Shown here piece by piece: positions 27,676 to 35,134 of a stretch of DNA of 64,000 nucleotides. The notes beneath the pieces were generated by a model. That model saw only the letters and a list, made by a program, of their open reading frames with translations. It did no database searches and was not told the origin of the DNA. Location: NCBI RefSeq assembly GCF_000255555.1, contig NZ_AGRW01000052.1, positions 124,001-188,000 of the forward strand, given 5' to 3'. Position 1 is the first letter of the stretch, and the number at the start of each line of letters is the position of its first letter. The stretch is from Treponema saccharophilum DSM 2985. Its GTDB lineage: Bacteria; Spirochaetota; Spirochaetia; Treponematales; Treponemataceae. The translations under genes and the position numbers were made by a program.

Positions 27676-28365
27676 GCGCTTGCGGGGGTTGTTCGTTCTA
27701 AGTTCGGCTTGGTTGTAGCAAGCGTGCGCCGGTGCGCAGGAGGCGCACCTTCCGTGGTGGGTGGGGGCGCGTGATGGTTGTGATTCTCGCGTTCGAAGAT
27801 TCGCTTGCGGGGGGTGTTCTAAGTTCGGCTTTGGTTGTGGCAAGCGTGCGCCGGTGCGCTGGGCGCACCTTCCGTGGTTGGGGGGCGCGTGATGGTTGGA
27901 ATTCTCGCGTTCTGAGATTACGCTTGCGAAGTGTTTTTCGTTCTAAGTTCGGCTTGGTTGTAGCAAGCGTTCACCGGTGCGCGGGAGGCGCACCTTCCGT
28001 GGTTGGTGGGGGCGCGTGATGGTTGGAATTCTCGCGTTCGAAGATTCGCTTGCGAAGTGTTTTTTCGTTCTAAGTTCGGCTTGGTTGTAGCAAGCGTGCG
28101 CCGGTGCGCGGGAGGCGCACCTTCCGTGGTGGGTGGGGCGCGTGATGGTTGGAATTCTCGCGTTCTGAGATTGCGCTTGCGAAGTGTTTTTCGTTCTAAG
28201 TTCGGCTTTGATTGTAGCAAGCGTGCGCCGGTGCGCGGGAGGCGACCTTCCGTGGTTGGTGGGGGCGCGTGATGGTTGGAATTCTCGCGTTCGAAGATTC
28301 GCTTGCGGGGGTTTTTCGTTCTAAGTTCGGCTTGGTTGTAGCAAGCGTGCGCCGGTGCGCGGGGA
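27676..28365. repeat. tandem repeat array B, five full units plus a partial one, about 125 bp each
   Basis: The 786-bp region between divergent genes is mostly repeats. GTTCTAAG starts occur at 27695, 27816, 27940, 28067, 28193 and 28318 (spacing 121-127). Each unit has GGCTT(T)GGTTGTAGCAAGCG, CGGTGCGC/GGCGCACC inverted repeat, CCTTCCGTGG, GGGGGCGCGTGATGGTTG, ATTCTCGCGTTC and GCTTGCGAAGTG. The first 60 bases match array A. Units vary by substitutions and 1-3 base indels, so neither reading frame is conserved. No gene is visible. Confidence 0.92.
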
Positions 28366-28384
28366 AAAAAATATTGTGGAGTTG

Positions 28385-28393
28385 TGCTAGAAT
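28385..28393 (+). promoter_or_regulatory. extended -10 promoter of the DJ-1 gene
   Basis: TGC-TAGAAT, an extended -10, about 30 bases upstream of the ATG and just after the repeat array. Confidence 0.45.
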
Positions 28394-28423
28394 TGGAGCA
28401 GGTTTTATTTTGGAGGAAGTTTT

Positions 28424-29008
28424 ATGAGCAGAATAGCGGTTTTTCTTGCGCCGGGATTCGAGGAAATCGAGGCGCTGACGTCGGTTGATTATTTGAGGAG
28501 GGCGGGGCAGGATGTCGTCACGGTGTCGGTTCCTGCGGACGGGTCGGACGAGATAACGTCCGTCGTGGACGGGGCGCACGGAATTTCCGTGATTACTGAC
28601 CAGGTTCTCAAGGATTTCGCAGGCGAGAGCGAGGGAACTCTTCCCGACGCCGTTTTCTTTCCCGGCGGAATGCCCGGAGCAGCGAACCTTGCCGCGTGCG
28701 ACTATCTTCTCGACCTCGTCGACCTTATGGCGGGCGAGGGGAAAATCGTCGCCGCGATGTGCGCAAGCCCCGCGGTGTTCCTCTCAAAAACAGGCATCCT
28801 TTCCGGAAAAAAATGGACGTGCTATCCGGGGATGGACGAGGGAATCGGCGAGGGGACGCACGTTCCCGATGTTCCGTTCGTTTTTGACGGGAACCTACTT
28901 ACGGGGCGCGGGCCGGGGACGGCGGAGCAGTTCGCGATGAAATTCGTCGAGATTCTCGCGGGTGTGGAGACGGCAAAAAAAATCCATGACGGAAGCTGCC
29001 AGCGCTGA
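28424..29008 (+). CDS. DJ-1/PfpI family protein
   Basis: 194 residues. The DJ-1 superfamily elements are present: AVFLAPGFEEIEAL at the N-terminus with the conserved Glu, VFFPGGMPGA, the nucleophile elbow AAMCASPAVF with Cys at about residue 109, and the GRGPGTAEQFAM motif near the end. Close relatives are annotated as DJ-1 family glyoxalase or deglycase; the exact activity is debated. It has TTGGAGGAAG upstream. It sits between the repeat array and a REP-like hairpin. Confidence 0.92.
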   Translation: MSRIAVFLAPGFEEIEALTSVDYLRRAGQDVVTVSVPADGSDEITSVVDGAHGISVITDQVLKDFAGESEGTLPDAVFFPGGMPGAANLAACDYLLDLVDLMAGEGKIVAAMCASPAVFLSKTGILSGKKWTCYPGMDEGIGEGTHVPDVPFVFDGNLLTGRGPGTAEQFAMKFVEILAGVETAKKIHDGSCQR

Positions 29009-29052
29009 CGGGCGGGACTCGTCGGGATGTTCGGCGGATGATGAATTCTCGC

Positions 29053-29101
29053 CATTCCGGACGTGATTCGGAATTTTAGATGCTGAATCACGTCCGGAAT
29101 G
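29053..29101. repeat. REP-like palindrome (copy 3), 17-bp perfect arms
   Basis: CATTCCGGACGTGATTC (29053-29069) pairs perfectly with its complement at 29085-29101 around a 15-base centre. It lies between convergent genes and may also act as a transcription stop, though no T-run follows. Confidence 0.85.
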
Positions 29102-29164
29102 ACAAAATTTGAATCAACCGTTTTTCAGAATCCGCCTCGTGATGTCGCCGGCGTTCGTATGCGC

Positions 29165-30928
29165 TCACTTCTTCAGGCAGTCCTTAATCCAGCTGATGAG
29201 ATTCTGCGTGGAAGTTCCGTTTCTCTCTGCCTCGGTGTGGTAAAGTCCCCAGACTTCCGCAAAATCGACAGACTCGACTTCGCTTCCGTAGTTTTTGAGC
29301 GCGAGCGAATAGGCTAGCTCCGTGCTTATGGCGGTGTCCCCCTGGAAGATTCCCGCGTGGACTCTCCAGAATTTCGCTGCTTTCGCGGTTTTGTATCCTG
29401 AATAGGCGGGGCTCAGATAGTACATCGGGTTGTACATATCTGCTCTTTTTTCCATCGATATACCGAGGGAATCGGTTTTCGCCAAATCGTTTTTGTACTC
29501 TTCTGCGAGCGCCGGGTTCGCCTTTTCAAGGACGTTCGCCATCAGGGCGTCAAAATGCGCGCCTTTTCCGTTCCCGAAACCGAAGAGCGTGTTTTCCGGC
29601 TGCGCTCCGTTCATGTCATCGAATGCGCCGACATTTTTCTGGAGCTGCTTCACGTTTCTCATGAACGATTCGACGCTCGTGATTTTTGCGGTGCTGCTTT
29701 TTTCGTCATAGATGACCCATTTTTCGTTGGCGTTGAGCGCGGAGATGTATTCGGCCGCGGAGGCGTATGTTCCGCTCAAATCGACATTCCCGCTCTTTTT
29801 TTCCGCGTTCCTGCCCACTCCGTCCATATCCTCTGCCGAAATCGCGTTTCCGCCTGCCGTTCCCCTCGGCCCTCTCGGCTTCCAGCCCGCGGGAAGAATC
29901 ATGTTCTGCCCGAGCGCGGCTTTCTGCTCGTCCGCGTTGTACGGAAATTCAGTGTCGGCAAGGAAATTGTTCAGCGATGTTTCGATTACGCCTTTGAGAT
30001 AGTCGTAATACGTTCCCGCATGGTAAAGGCCGTCCGCGGACTGCTCCAGCGTCAGCGTGTTTCCCTTTTCGTCCTTCAGGCCGAGTGAATTTATGTACAG
30101 CGCGAATTCCTTTGAAAGCCCGTCAGAGACTTCCTTTGTTTCCGCGCTGAGGTTCGTGCGGGCGACTCCGAGCTCCCATTCATAGGCGGCGTCGGCGACA
30201 TTCAGGTTCGTAATCGGGCACCAGTCCATGCTTCCGAGGACGGCATCGCTTTCGCTCATCACGGCGCCGATTTCCTGCAGGTACGGCTCGTATTCGGGAG
30301 CGTCCCCCGCTGCCCCGAGAATCGCGCTCTGCGCCCCGCCGCCGGACATTCCGTAGGTGAAATAATTCCGGGTGTCGCCGGGAAGATTTTCCTTGTTGTA
30401 GCGGACGTAGCGGATTGCCGCCTTGAAGTCGGTCACCCCGGAAGGCGCGCCGGAATCGCGGCCTCTCGCGCCCGCGTACACGAAGATGAATCCCTCGTCA
30501 GTATATTGCTTTGCGGCAGGAACATAGGCGGAAGGCGGTTCAAGGGCGGCATATCCCGGCGTCTGAATCGGCATTACGAACGGGGCGTCCTTCGCGGAGA
30601 ATCCCCGGACCGTGCTCTTGGCGTCGATTTTTGCGGTGAACGTTCCGTCGCCGTTGTCCGTTCCGTCAAAATAGGAGCCGGGAACGAACACTGCGAGGTT
30701 CTCGTATTTCGCGTCGGATGGATTTGCCGCATACGAAAGCCCCAGCTGATAGTAAACGTCGTCCGTCTTGTTGTAGAGCCATTTCGACATGTCGATTTTT
30801 GGAAGGCTTGATTCCGCGCCCTCGTTTTTCGGAGACGAGGCGCATCCTGAGAAAGTCGCCGCAACGCAAAAGGAAAAGGCCGCTGCCAGAGCCGAAGCCG
30901 TTCCTTTGATAAAGGAATGTAAGTTCAT
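29165..30928 (-). CDS. tannase-like (subtype B) alpha/beta-hydrolase lipoprotein
   Basis: 587 residues from the ATG at 30928 (GGGAGAAC upstream). Lipoprotein signal peptide ends in CVAATFSGCAS. The mature protein begins KWLYNKTDDVYYQLGLSYAA, as in bacterial subtype B tannases and related feruloyl esterases. The nucleophile elbow is YGMSGGGAQSAILG (Ser in GMSGG, residue about 205); WRVHAGIFQGDTA near the C-terminus probably carries the catalytic His. A large insert with NMILPAGWKPRGPRG separates the core. It would hydrolyse galloyl or related plant phenolic esters at the cell surface. A LysR gene lies divergently upstream, as with characterised tannase genes. Confidence 0.8.
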   Translation of the reverse strand: MNLHSFIKGTASALAAAFSFCVAATFSGCASSPKNEGAESSLPKIDMSKWLYNKTDDVYYQLGLSYAANPSDAKYENLAVFVPGSYFDGTDNGDGTFTAKIDAKSTVRGFSAKDAPFVMPIQTPGYAALEPPSAYVPAAKQYTDEGFIFVYAGARGRDSGAPSGVTDFKAAIRYVRYNKENLPGDTRNYFTYGMSGGGAQSAILGAAGDAPEYEPYLQEIGAVMSESDAVLGSMDWCPITNLNVADAAYEWELGVARTNLSAETKEVSDGLSKEFALYINSLGLKDEKGNTLTLEQSADGLYHAGTYYDYLKGVIETSLNNFLADTEFPYNADEQKAALGQNMILPAGWKPRGPRGTAGGNAISAEDMDGVGRNAEKKSGNVDLSGTYASAAEYISALNANEKWVIYDEKSSTAKITSVESFMRNVKQLQKNVGAFDDMNGAQPENTLFGFGNGKGAHFDALMANVLEKANPALAEEYKNDLAKTDSLGISMEKRADMYNPMYYLSPAYSGYKTAKAAKFWRVHAGIFQGDTAISTELAYSLALKNYGSEVESVDFAEVWGLYHTEAERNGTSTQNLISWIKDCLKK

Positions 30929-30987
30929 ATTGTTCTCCCGTTCAGTTGATTTTTCATTGCAATGGTTATGGCTGAAGTAAACCTGAG

Positions 30988-31004
30988 CGATAACGAGGTT
31001 ATCG
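30988..31004. promoter_or_regulatory. palindrome CGATAAC-GAG-GTTATCG in divergent promoter region
   Basis: Perfect 7-bp arms in the 193-bp region between the tannase-like gene and the LysR gene. It is a natural candidate for the LysR binding site. The same arms occur upstream of fhs. Confidence 0.5.
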
Positions 31005-31121
31005 AACAGGCTTAGTATATGTTCCCGAAAAAAATATGTACAATGCCGATTTTTTAGCTCAGTATAACTTTTTTGCATACTGTGATATAAAAGGCGGTAC
31101 GGTTTTTGAATGGGAGGGCGT

Positions 31122-32009
31122 ATGTTCGAATTGCACCAGATAAAACAGCTCGTTGCCGTCGCCGAATGCGGGACGATTTCAAAAGCTGCGGAAAAACTCA
31201 ACATAACGCAGCCCGCGCTGAGCCGCTCGCTCCGGAACCTTGAGTATGAGATGAAAACGCCCCTTTTCGCCCGCTCGAAAAATAAAGTCGCCCTCACTGA
31301 GACAGGGAAATTTGCCGCCGAAAACGCCGGAAACCTTCTTCGCCAGGCGGAGCTCATGCTCGGCGAAATCCGGCAGTTCTACAGGACGCACACGAAACTG
31401 ATAGTCGCTTCCTGCGCCCCGTGCGACACGCTTTTTCAGCTGCGGGATTTGGCGCGCGATTGCTTTGACGGCATTGAGTGCGAGACTGTCGTTGATGATG
31501 AGGATGAGATTTCGGAGAAGCTTTCGCAGGGGATGTATCACATGGCGCTTTTTTCGGAACGGGCTGAGAACAGCAGCCTCATTCAGATTCCTGTGGTGAC
31601 GGAAAAACTGTTCGCAATGATTCCGGAAAACCATCCGCTTGCAAAGAAAAGGGACGGGCTTTTCTTCAGCGAAATAAACGGGGAGCCGGTGATTCCGTTC
31701 CCGCTAAAAGGTCACTGGAACGACCTTCTTGTCCGGAAACTTCCCGATTCCCGCCTTCTGTACCAGTCCGATGTCGAATCGTTTGACAAGGTTGTCCACG
31801 CCTCGAACCTGATTAGCTTTGAGTCCGACATGCTTCAGATTGATGTGGAAAACCACGTGAGGATTCCCGTCTTGGACCGGGAGGCGCTCATCACCTACCA
31901 CTTTGCGGTTCTCAAATCATGCAAAGACCAGTTCGCGGATTTGTTGCGGCTGATAAAAGGCGGTGCGCTTTCAACTCCCGGACGGCCCGGGCGCGGTGCT
32001 CCGCTTTGA
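31122..32009 (+). CDS. LysR family transcriptional regulator
   Basis: 295 residues. N-terminal HTH: FELHQIKQLVAVAECGTISK, AAEKLNITQPALSRSLRNLE, then LFARSKNKVALTETG. The C-terminal periplasmic-binding-like effector domain follows (LIVASCAPCDTLFQ). ATG 31122 has GGGAGGGCG upstream. It is divergent from the tannase-like gene and probably controls it. Its last residues (GALSTPGRPGRGAPL) and stop codon are formed by sequence that merges into the half attC site at the integron edge, so the C-terminus may have been altered by recombination. Confidence 0.93.
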   Translation: MFELHQIKQLVAVAECGTISKAAEKLNITQPALSRSLRNLEYEMKTPLFARSKNKVALTETGKFAAENAGNLLRQAELMLGEIRQFYRTHTKLIVASCAPCDTLFQLRDLARDCFDGIECETVVDDEDEISEKLSQGMYHMALFSERAENSSLIQIPVVTEKLFAMIPENHPLAKKRDGLFFSEINGEPVIPFPLKGHWNDLLVRKLPDSRLLYQSDVESFDKVVHASNLISFESDMLQIDVENHVRIPVLDREALITYHFAVLKSCKDQFADLLRLIKGGALSTPGRPGRGAPL

Positions 32010-32023
32010 AGCTTTGTTATGTG
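31995..32023 (-). repeat. half attC site at the distal (left) end of the integron array
   Basis: CTCCGCTTTGAAGCTTTGTTATGTG is nearly identical to the right half of the attC at 35699-35764. The left half is not recognisable. It marks the boundary between the GC-rich chromosome and the AT-rich cassette array. Confidence 0.65.
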
Positions 32024-32027
32024 TTTT

Positions 32028-32270
32028 TTATTTTACTTCTGAACATGATAAGAAATAAGTATATTTATCAAATTCAAAATCAATATCTATAAACTTTTTA
32101 TAAAAATCAACATCGGCTTTTTTTATTTCATATTCATAAATCAATAACGGATCGGTATTTAATTCTTCATTATATTTTTCCCTTAAGAGACTAAAATCGT
32201 GCGTGATGACAATTTGATTTACCAATAATTCAGTTTTATTGTCAAAAATTGTTATAGACCGTTCTATCAT
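32028..32270 (-). CDS. small hypothetical protein, immunity-like (DUF7683-like)
   Basis: 80 residues: SITIFDNKTELLVNQIVITH, then a helical stretch and DFEFDKYTYFLSCSEVK. It resembles the small DUF7683-type proteins frequently found among polymorphic-toxin immunity genes, but this is a pattern impression and not a search result. It shares a cassette with the next gene, 10 bases apart, with no attC between them. Base composition is AT-rich, as in the whole array. Confidence 0.55.
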   Translation of the reverse strand: MIERSITIFDNKTELLVNQIVITHDFSLLREKYNEELNTDPLLIYEYEIKKADVDFYKKFIDIDFEFDKYTYFLSCSEVK

Positions 32271-32280
32271 TCATACTTCC

Positions 32281-32535
32281 TTATTCTCTCCACTTTACAG
32301 TAGTAAAACCTTCTTTCCAGCCAGAAATTTCATCAACAACTTCTTCTGTAATATAGAATCCTTCTTCAATATCATCGCCATCAATCAATTTTGGGAAATC
32401 CTTAAATCCCGGTTGTTTTGCTAATATTTTCATAGCATCTTCCGCTTTTTCTTTTGTGGAAAAAATTCCTAAAAATTTTGTATCTTCTACATCGTCGTAA
32501 AGAACATGCACATGCTCAAGCTTATATACTTTCAT
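32281..32535 (-). CDS. small hypothetical protein, DUF7336-like
   Basis: 84 residues from ATG 32535 (GGAAG upstream; the six longer codons are dropped). MKVYKLEHVHVLYDDVEDTK and FLGIFSTKEKAEDAMKILAK, then a C-terminal DEISGWKEGF. This 'report and timing' style beta-beta-alpha protein matches DUF7336-type small proteins, commonly seen in immunity gene lists. First gene of a two-gene cassette directly after an attC. Confidence 0.6.
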   Translation of the reverse strand: MKVYKLEHVHVLYDDVEDTKFLGIFSTKEKAEDAMKILAKQPGFKDFPKLIDGDDIEEGFYITEEVVDEISGWKEGFTTVKWRE

Positions 32536-32549
32536 TCTTCCTTCTGAAA

Positions 32550-32633
32550 GCACCCCAATGTGGGTGTCCGTGTAACAATGAGTTAAACCGCACAGGCCTT
32601 GAGCCTGTGTCGGCTTTGAACTTCTTGTTAGGT
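32550..32633 (-). repeat. attC site with 5'-cassette hairpin
   Basis: Integron recombination site: GTAACAATGAG at 32572, central stem ACAGG-CCTTGAG-CCTGT, then CGGCTTTGAACTTCTTGTTAG ending at 32631. On its left a hairpin GCACCC/GGGTGT (32550-32555, 32562-32567) sits in the leader of the next cassette. Confidence 0.8.
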
Positions 32634-32936
32634 TTTATTCTTATTTCTAACTTTATTTTGCAAGGATTCCTTTATTTTATTAACTTCTTCATTGGTATTG
32701 TAGATTGAAAATTTTTCTTTACTTTCCATTTCCTCGGTATATTCATCGAAAACCTCTTGCGCACCTTTTGTAAGACCTTCTCCTCCGTTTATAATCGTTC
32801 CTGCTACAGTTTTGCCCTTTTCTTCTAAATCTTCAATATTCTCTTTAAAGTCATCAATAATTTTTTCCATGACAGGTTTTGATATTTTTCCAGAATAGTC
32901 TTTGTTTTGAGCTAAAACAATTTTTCGTTTTCCCAT
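32628..32936 (-). CDS. hypothetical protein, 102 aa (AAA+ cassette gene 4)
   Basis: Not recognised. Highly charged and helical: KPVMEKIIDDFKENIEDLEE, then a glycine-containing turn (GTIINGGEGLTKG) and a second helix (AQEVFDEYTEEMESKEKF). No signal or membrane segment. Its start overlaps the stop of the preceding gene (TAATG) and its stop lies inside the attC, so it is the last of a four-gene cassette unit led by an AAA+ ATPase. Confidence 0.6.
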   Translation of the reverse strand: MGKRKIVLAQNKDYSGKISKPVMEKIIDDFKENIEDLEEKGKTVAGTIINGGEGLTKGAQEVFDEYTEEMESKEKFSIYNTNEEVNKIKESLQNKVRNKNKT

Positions 32937-33139
32937 TATTTTCCTCTCTTCAACTCTTCATTGTATGCCTTATAATCAAAATCTTCAGGTATGCTAAGTT
33001 CATAGTCAATACCACCATCGGGTTCATTCGTGATAGTTTTTTTCATAAAGTCAACAGCACCATTCGTATCTTGCATCATCAAACCACCTATCTCTGTTGT
33101 TTTTCCCTCAAGCTGAGAACCATTATTTCTTTCTTCCAT
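32936..33139 (-). CDS. hypothetical protein, 67 aa (AAA+ cassette gene 3)
   Basis: Not recognised. ATG at 33139 is preferred (AAGGTGGG upstream); a TTG at 33160 overlaps the preceding stop and would add seven residues. The sequence is acidic at the C-terminus (DYELSIPEDFDYKAYNEELK) and may be largely unstructured. It is coupled to both neighbours. Confidence 0.55.
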   Translation of the reverse strand: MEERNNGSQLEGKTTEIGGLMMQDTNGAVDFMKKTITNEPDGGIDYELSIPEDFDYKAYNEELKRGK

Positions 33140-33156
33140 AAATCCCACCTTGGCAA

Positions 33157-33525
33157 TCAAATGAGTACCAAAACTTTTGAGCTATTATCACAATCTTGTA
33201 AAAGCATTCCTGTAATTTGATTCTTCACTAATGAAAAATCTTTTAACTGCCTACCTTTTTCTTCTTTCAGGGTATTTCCCTTTGCGTCTTTGAATTCTGC
33301 CCAAGTTTTATTTTCTACTTCTATTAAATTGGCAAGAAATTCTTTTACAACATCATAATCCATCGTTTTATAAGAAATTTCTTCGGAGTCCTCCATATAT
33401 TTTTTTTCAACAAAGAAATCGCAGCATACTTTTTTCAAAACTTCTGTCAAATTGACACCACGATTTCCCTTTTCAAAAACAACCTCGCTATTAACCACTT
33501 TCCCATAGATTATTTGCATTGACAT
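33157..33525 (-). CDS. hypothetical protein, 122 aa (AAA+ cassette gene 2)
   Basis: Not recognised. Mixed alpha/beta: MQIIYGKVVNSEVVFEKGNR, a region KVCCDFFVEKKYMEDSEE, and a C-terminal half LKDFSLVKNQITGMLLQDCD. No signal peptide. TGGAGG lies upstream of the ATG, 12 bases after the AAA+ stop, so expression with the ATPase is almost certain. It could be an adaptor or effector of that ATPase. Confidence 0.6.
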   Translation of the reverse strand: MSMQIIYGKVVNSEVVFEKGNRGVNLTEVLKKVCCDFFVEKKYMEDSEEISYKTMDYDVVKEFLANLIEVENKTWAEFKDAKGNTLKEEKGRQLKDFSLVKNQITGMLLQDCDNSSKVLVLI

Positions 33526-33537
33526 AACAAACCTCCA

Positions 33538-34290
33538 TTAATGCACAATAATTTCATTATTTATAGAATCAATTTGATTCATAATAATCTTATTTCTAAA
33601 ATACGATTTTATGGAATCCATTGTTTCATGTTCTGATAAAAAAGTATCGCTAATAGAATTTTCATCAACTTCGTCTGTTAGACCAATAGTATGCAAACAA
33701 ATTCTGCAAAACTCTATTTTTTCATTTTTGCTTGGTTTACCGATTTCCTCACAGATTGAAAATCGTCTTTTCAAGGCATCATCCATCTGACGATAGACAT
33801 TGGTACACCCAATCAATATCTTTTTCTTATCGACAGAAAGATTATCGATAAAATTCATCATTTCTATTAAAAGTCGTTTTAATTCAGACAGTTCATCTTG
33901 AGTCGTCCTGTTTATGAAGAATTTGTCTATCTCATCAATAAAAAGAATACCTTCGTCCAACTTTTCAAACCTTTGCAACTCATCTGCCAAATTTTTAACA
34001 GATTCCCCCAGACCAGAAGTAATAATCTCGGACGGTTTTATTAAATAAGCCTCAAGACCATATTTGTTTAAGGCATACAACATCGCATTTTTGGCGATTG
34101 AAGTTTTTCCTCCACCAGCAATTCCATGCAATAAAACAGTTCCTTTTATATCAAAAAAGTTGAACATTTTAATATCTTTAGAATCATTTTCTATAGTATC
34201 AATTAAGTTTTCAATTTTCTTCTCTACTGAAAGACATTTTGCACCAATAAGTCTTGTTTCTTTCAAAGTTGATTCATCGATTCTGTTCAT
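33538..34290 (-). CDS. AAA+ ATPase in integron cassette
   Basis: 250 residues. Walker A is LLHGIAGGGKTSIAKNAM (residue about 60), Walker B is GILFIDEIDKFF, sensor-1 is KKILIGCTNV and an arginine-finger-like RQMDDALKRRFSICEEIGKP follows. It resembles classical single-ring AAA proteins (FtsH/katanin-like core) with a short N-terminal part, not a helicase. First gene of a tight four-gene unit in one cassette. It probably remodels a protein partner from the same cassette. Function unknown; phage defence or toxin control are possibilities. Confidence 0.85.
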   Translation of the reverse strand: MNRIDESTLKETRLIGAKCLSVEKKIENLIDTIENDSKDIKMFNFFDIKGTVLLHGIAGGGKTSIAKNAMLYALNKYGLEAYLIKPSEIITSGLGESVKNLADELQRFEKLDEGILFIDEIDKFFINRTTQDELSELKRLLIEMMNFIDNLSVDKKKILIGCTNVYRQMDDALKRRFSICEEIGKPSKNEKIEFCRICLHTIGLTDEVDENSISDTFLSEHETMDSIKSYFRNKIIMNQIDSINNEIIVH

Positions 34291-34366
34291 TTTTCTCTCA
34301 AACCTTAGGGGTGAACCTTTGTTCTTAGATAAAATCTGCCGGATGATTTACCTTACTGACAGCAAG

Positions 34367-34447
34367 TGGCGCAGTGCGCCATCAACCTAACAACTGGTTG
34401 TACCGCAGCGGGCTTGACCTGATGTCGGCTACGAAACTTTGTTATGA
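34367..34447 (-). repeat. attC site with 5'-cassette hairpin
   Basis: CTAACAACTGG (34387) to GTTATGAC (34441-34447) with internal CGCAGCGGGCTTGACCTGAT and GTCGGCTACGAAAC. The adjacent hairpin TGGCGC-AGT-GCGCCA (34367-34381) is perfect and differs in sequence from those at other sites. Confidence 0.75.
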
Positions 34448-34452
34448 CATTT

Positions 34453-34740
34453 TTACAACATTGCAACTTTAAGCTGTTTTCCAAATACAGATGCAATTTT
34501 TTGAAGAGTAGATAATCGGATATCTTCAGAATGGTTTTCCATTCGTGAAATAACGCTTTTCTTAGTTTCAAGTTTTTCTGCTAACTGTTCTTGTGTCATT
34601 CCGCTCTCTAGTCGCATTTCTTTTATCATCATACCGATTTTGAATTCTTCATAACCTGCATCAAAATCTTTTGCAAATTCTGGATCTTTTTCTTTACGCT
34701 GAGAAATATAATCATCTAAATCAAATGTTTTATTTGCCAT
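34453..34740 (-). CDS. HigA-like antitoxin, XRE helix-turn-helix
   Basis: 95 residues. The XRE HTH occupies residues about 38-90: MIKEMRLESGMTQEQLAEKL, ETKKSVISRMENHSEDIRLS, TLQKIASVFGKQL. It pairs with the upstream toxin gene, overlapping it by 11 bases. In this toxin-first layout (HigBA type) the antitoxin neutralises the toxin and represses the operon, probably through the palindrome at 35097-35114. Confidence 0.9.
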   Translation of the reverse strand: MANKTFDLDDYISQRKEKDPEFAKDFDAGYEEFKIGMMIKEMRLESGMTQEQLAEKLETKKSVISRMENHSEDIRLSTLQKIASVFGKQLKVAML

Positions 34741-35089
34741 TTTCTTTACTCCTTTTCAAAAAATCTTTCATTCTTGCTTCACAAACTTCAATTTCAGACT
34801 TTGGTGTTTTCTGAGTCTTCTTTTGGAAACCATTTGTAAGAATTACAATATTTCCATTGTGAAAGAATCCTAGCAGCCGATAAATATTTCCACCCAACTC
34901 AATTCTGACTTCGTAGAAATCGGTATCTGATAATTTCTTAAAGTATGTTTTAGGAACTTTCTCAATTTCCTGAACAGCCTTAAGAACCCATGCTATTTTT
35001 TGAGCAACTTTTGGCGTTTGAGAATCGATAAACTCCGCAACAGGACATTTTCCGTCAGCAGTTGTATAGAATGTTACTTTTCTGTACAC
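34730..35089 (-). CDS. HigB/RelE-like toxin (Gp49 family)
   Basis: 119 residues from a GTG start at 35089. KVTFYTTADGKCPVAEFIDS, then a helix, then YEVRIELGGNIYRLLGFFHN and GNIVILTNGFQKKTQKTPKS, the usual signature of phage Gp49/HigB-type ribosome-dependent mRNA endonucleases. The overlap with the HTH gene supports a type II toxin-antitoxin pair. Such pairs are common stabilising cassettes in large chromosomal integrons. Confidence 0.88.
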   Translation of the reverse strand: MYRKVTFYTTADGKCPVAEFIDSQTPKVAQKIAWVLKAVQEIEKVPKTYFKKLSDTDFYEVRIELGGNIYRLLGFFHNGNIVILTNGFQKKTQKTPKSEIEVCEARMKDFLKRSKENGK

Positions 35090-35096
35090 AGGTCAT

Positions 35097-35114
35097 GTTA
35101 GCATATATGCTAAC
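35097..35114. promoter_or_regulatory. 18-bp perfect palindrome, HigBA-type operator
   Basis: GTTAGCATATATGCTAAC lies 8 bases upstream of the toxin start and overlaps a promoter whose minus-strand -35 (TTGACA) is just beyond it. It is well placed for autorepression. Confidence 0.65.
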
Positions 35115-35134
35115 TTCTTGTCAAATAAAATATT

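Noticed and set aside
27676-28365. CRISPR array
   Set aside because: The whole unit is repeated with no unique spacers, the period is about 125 bp, and no cas gene is near.
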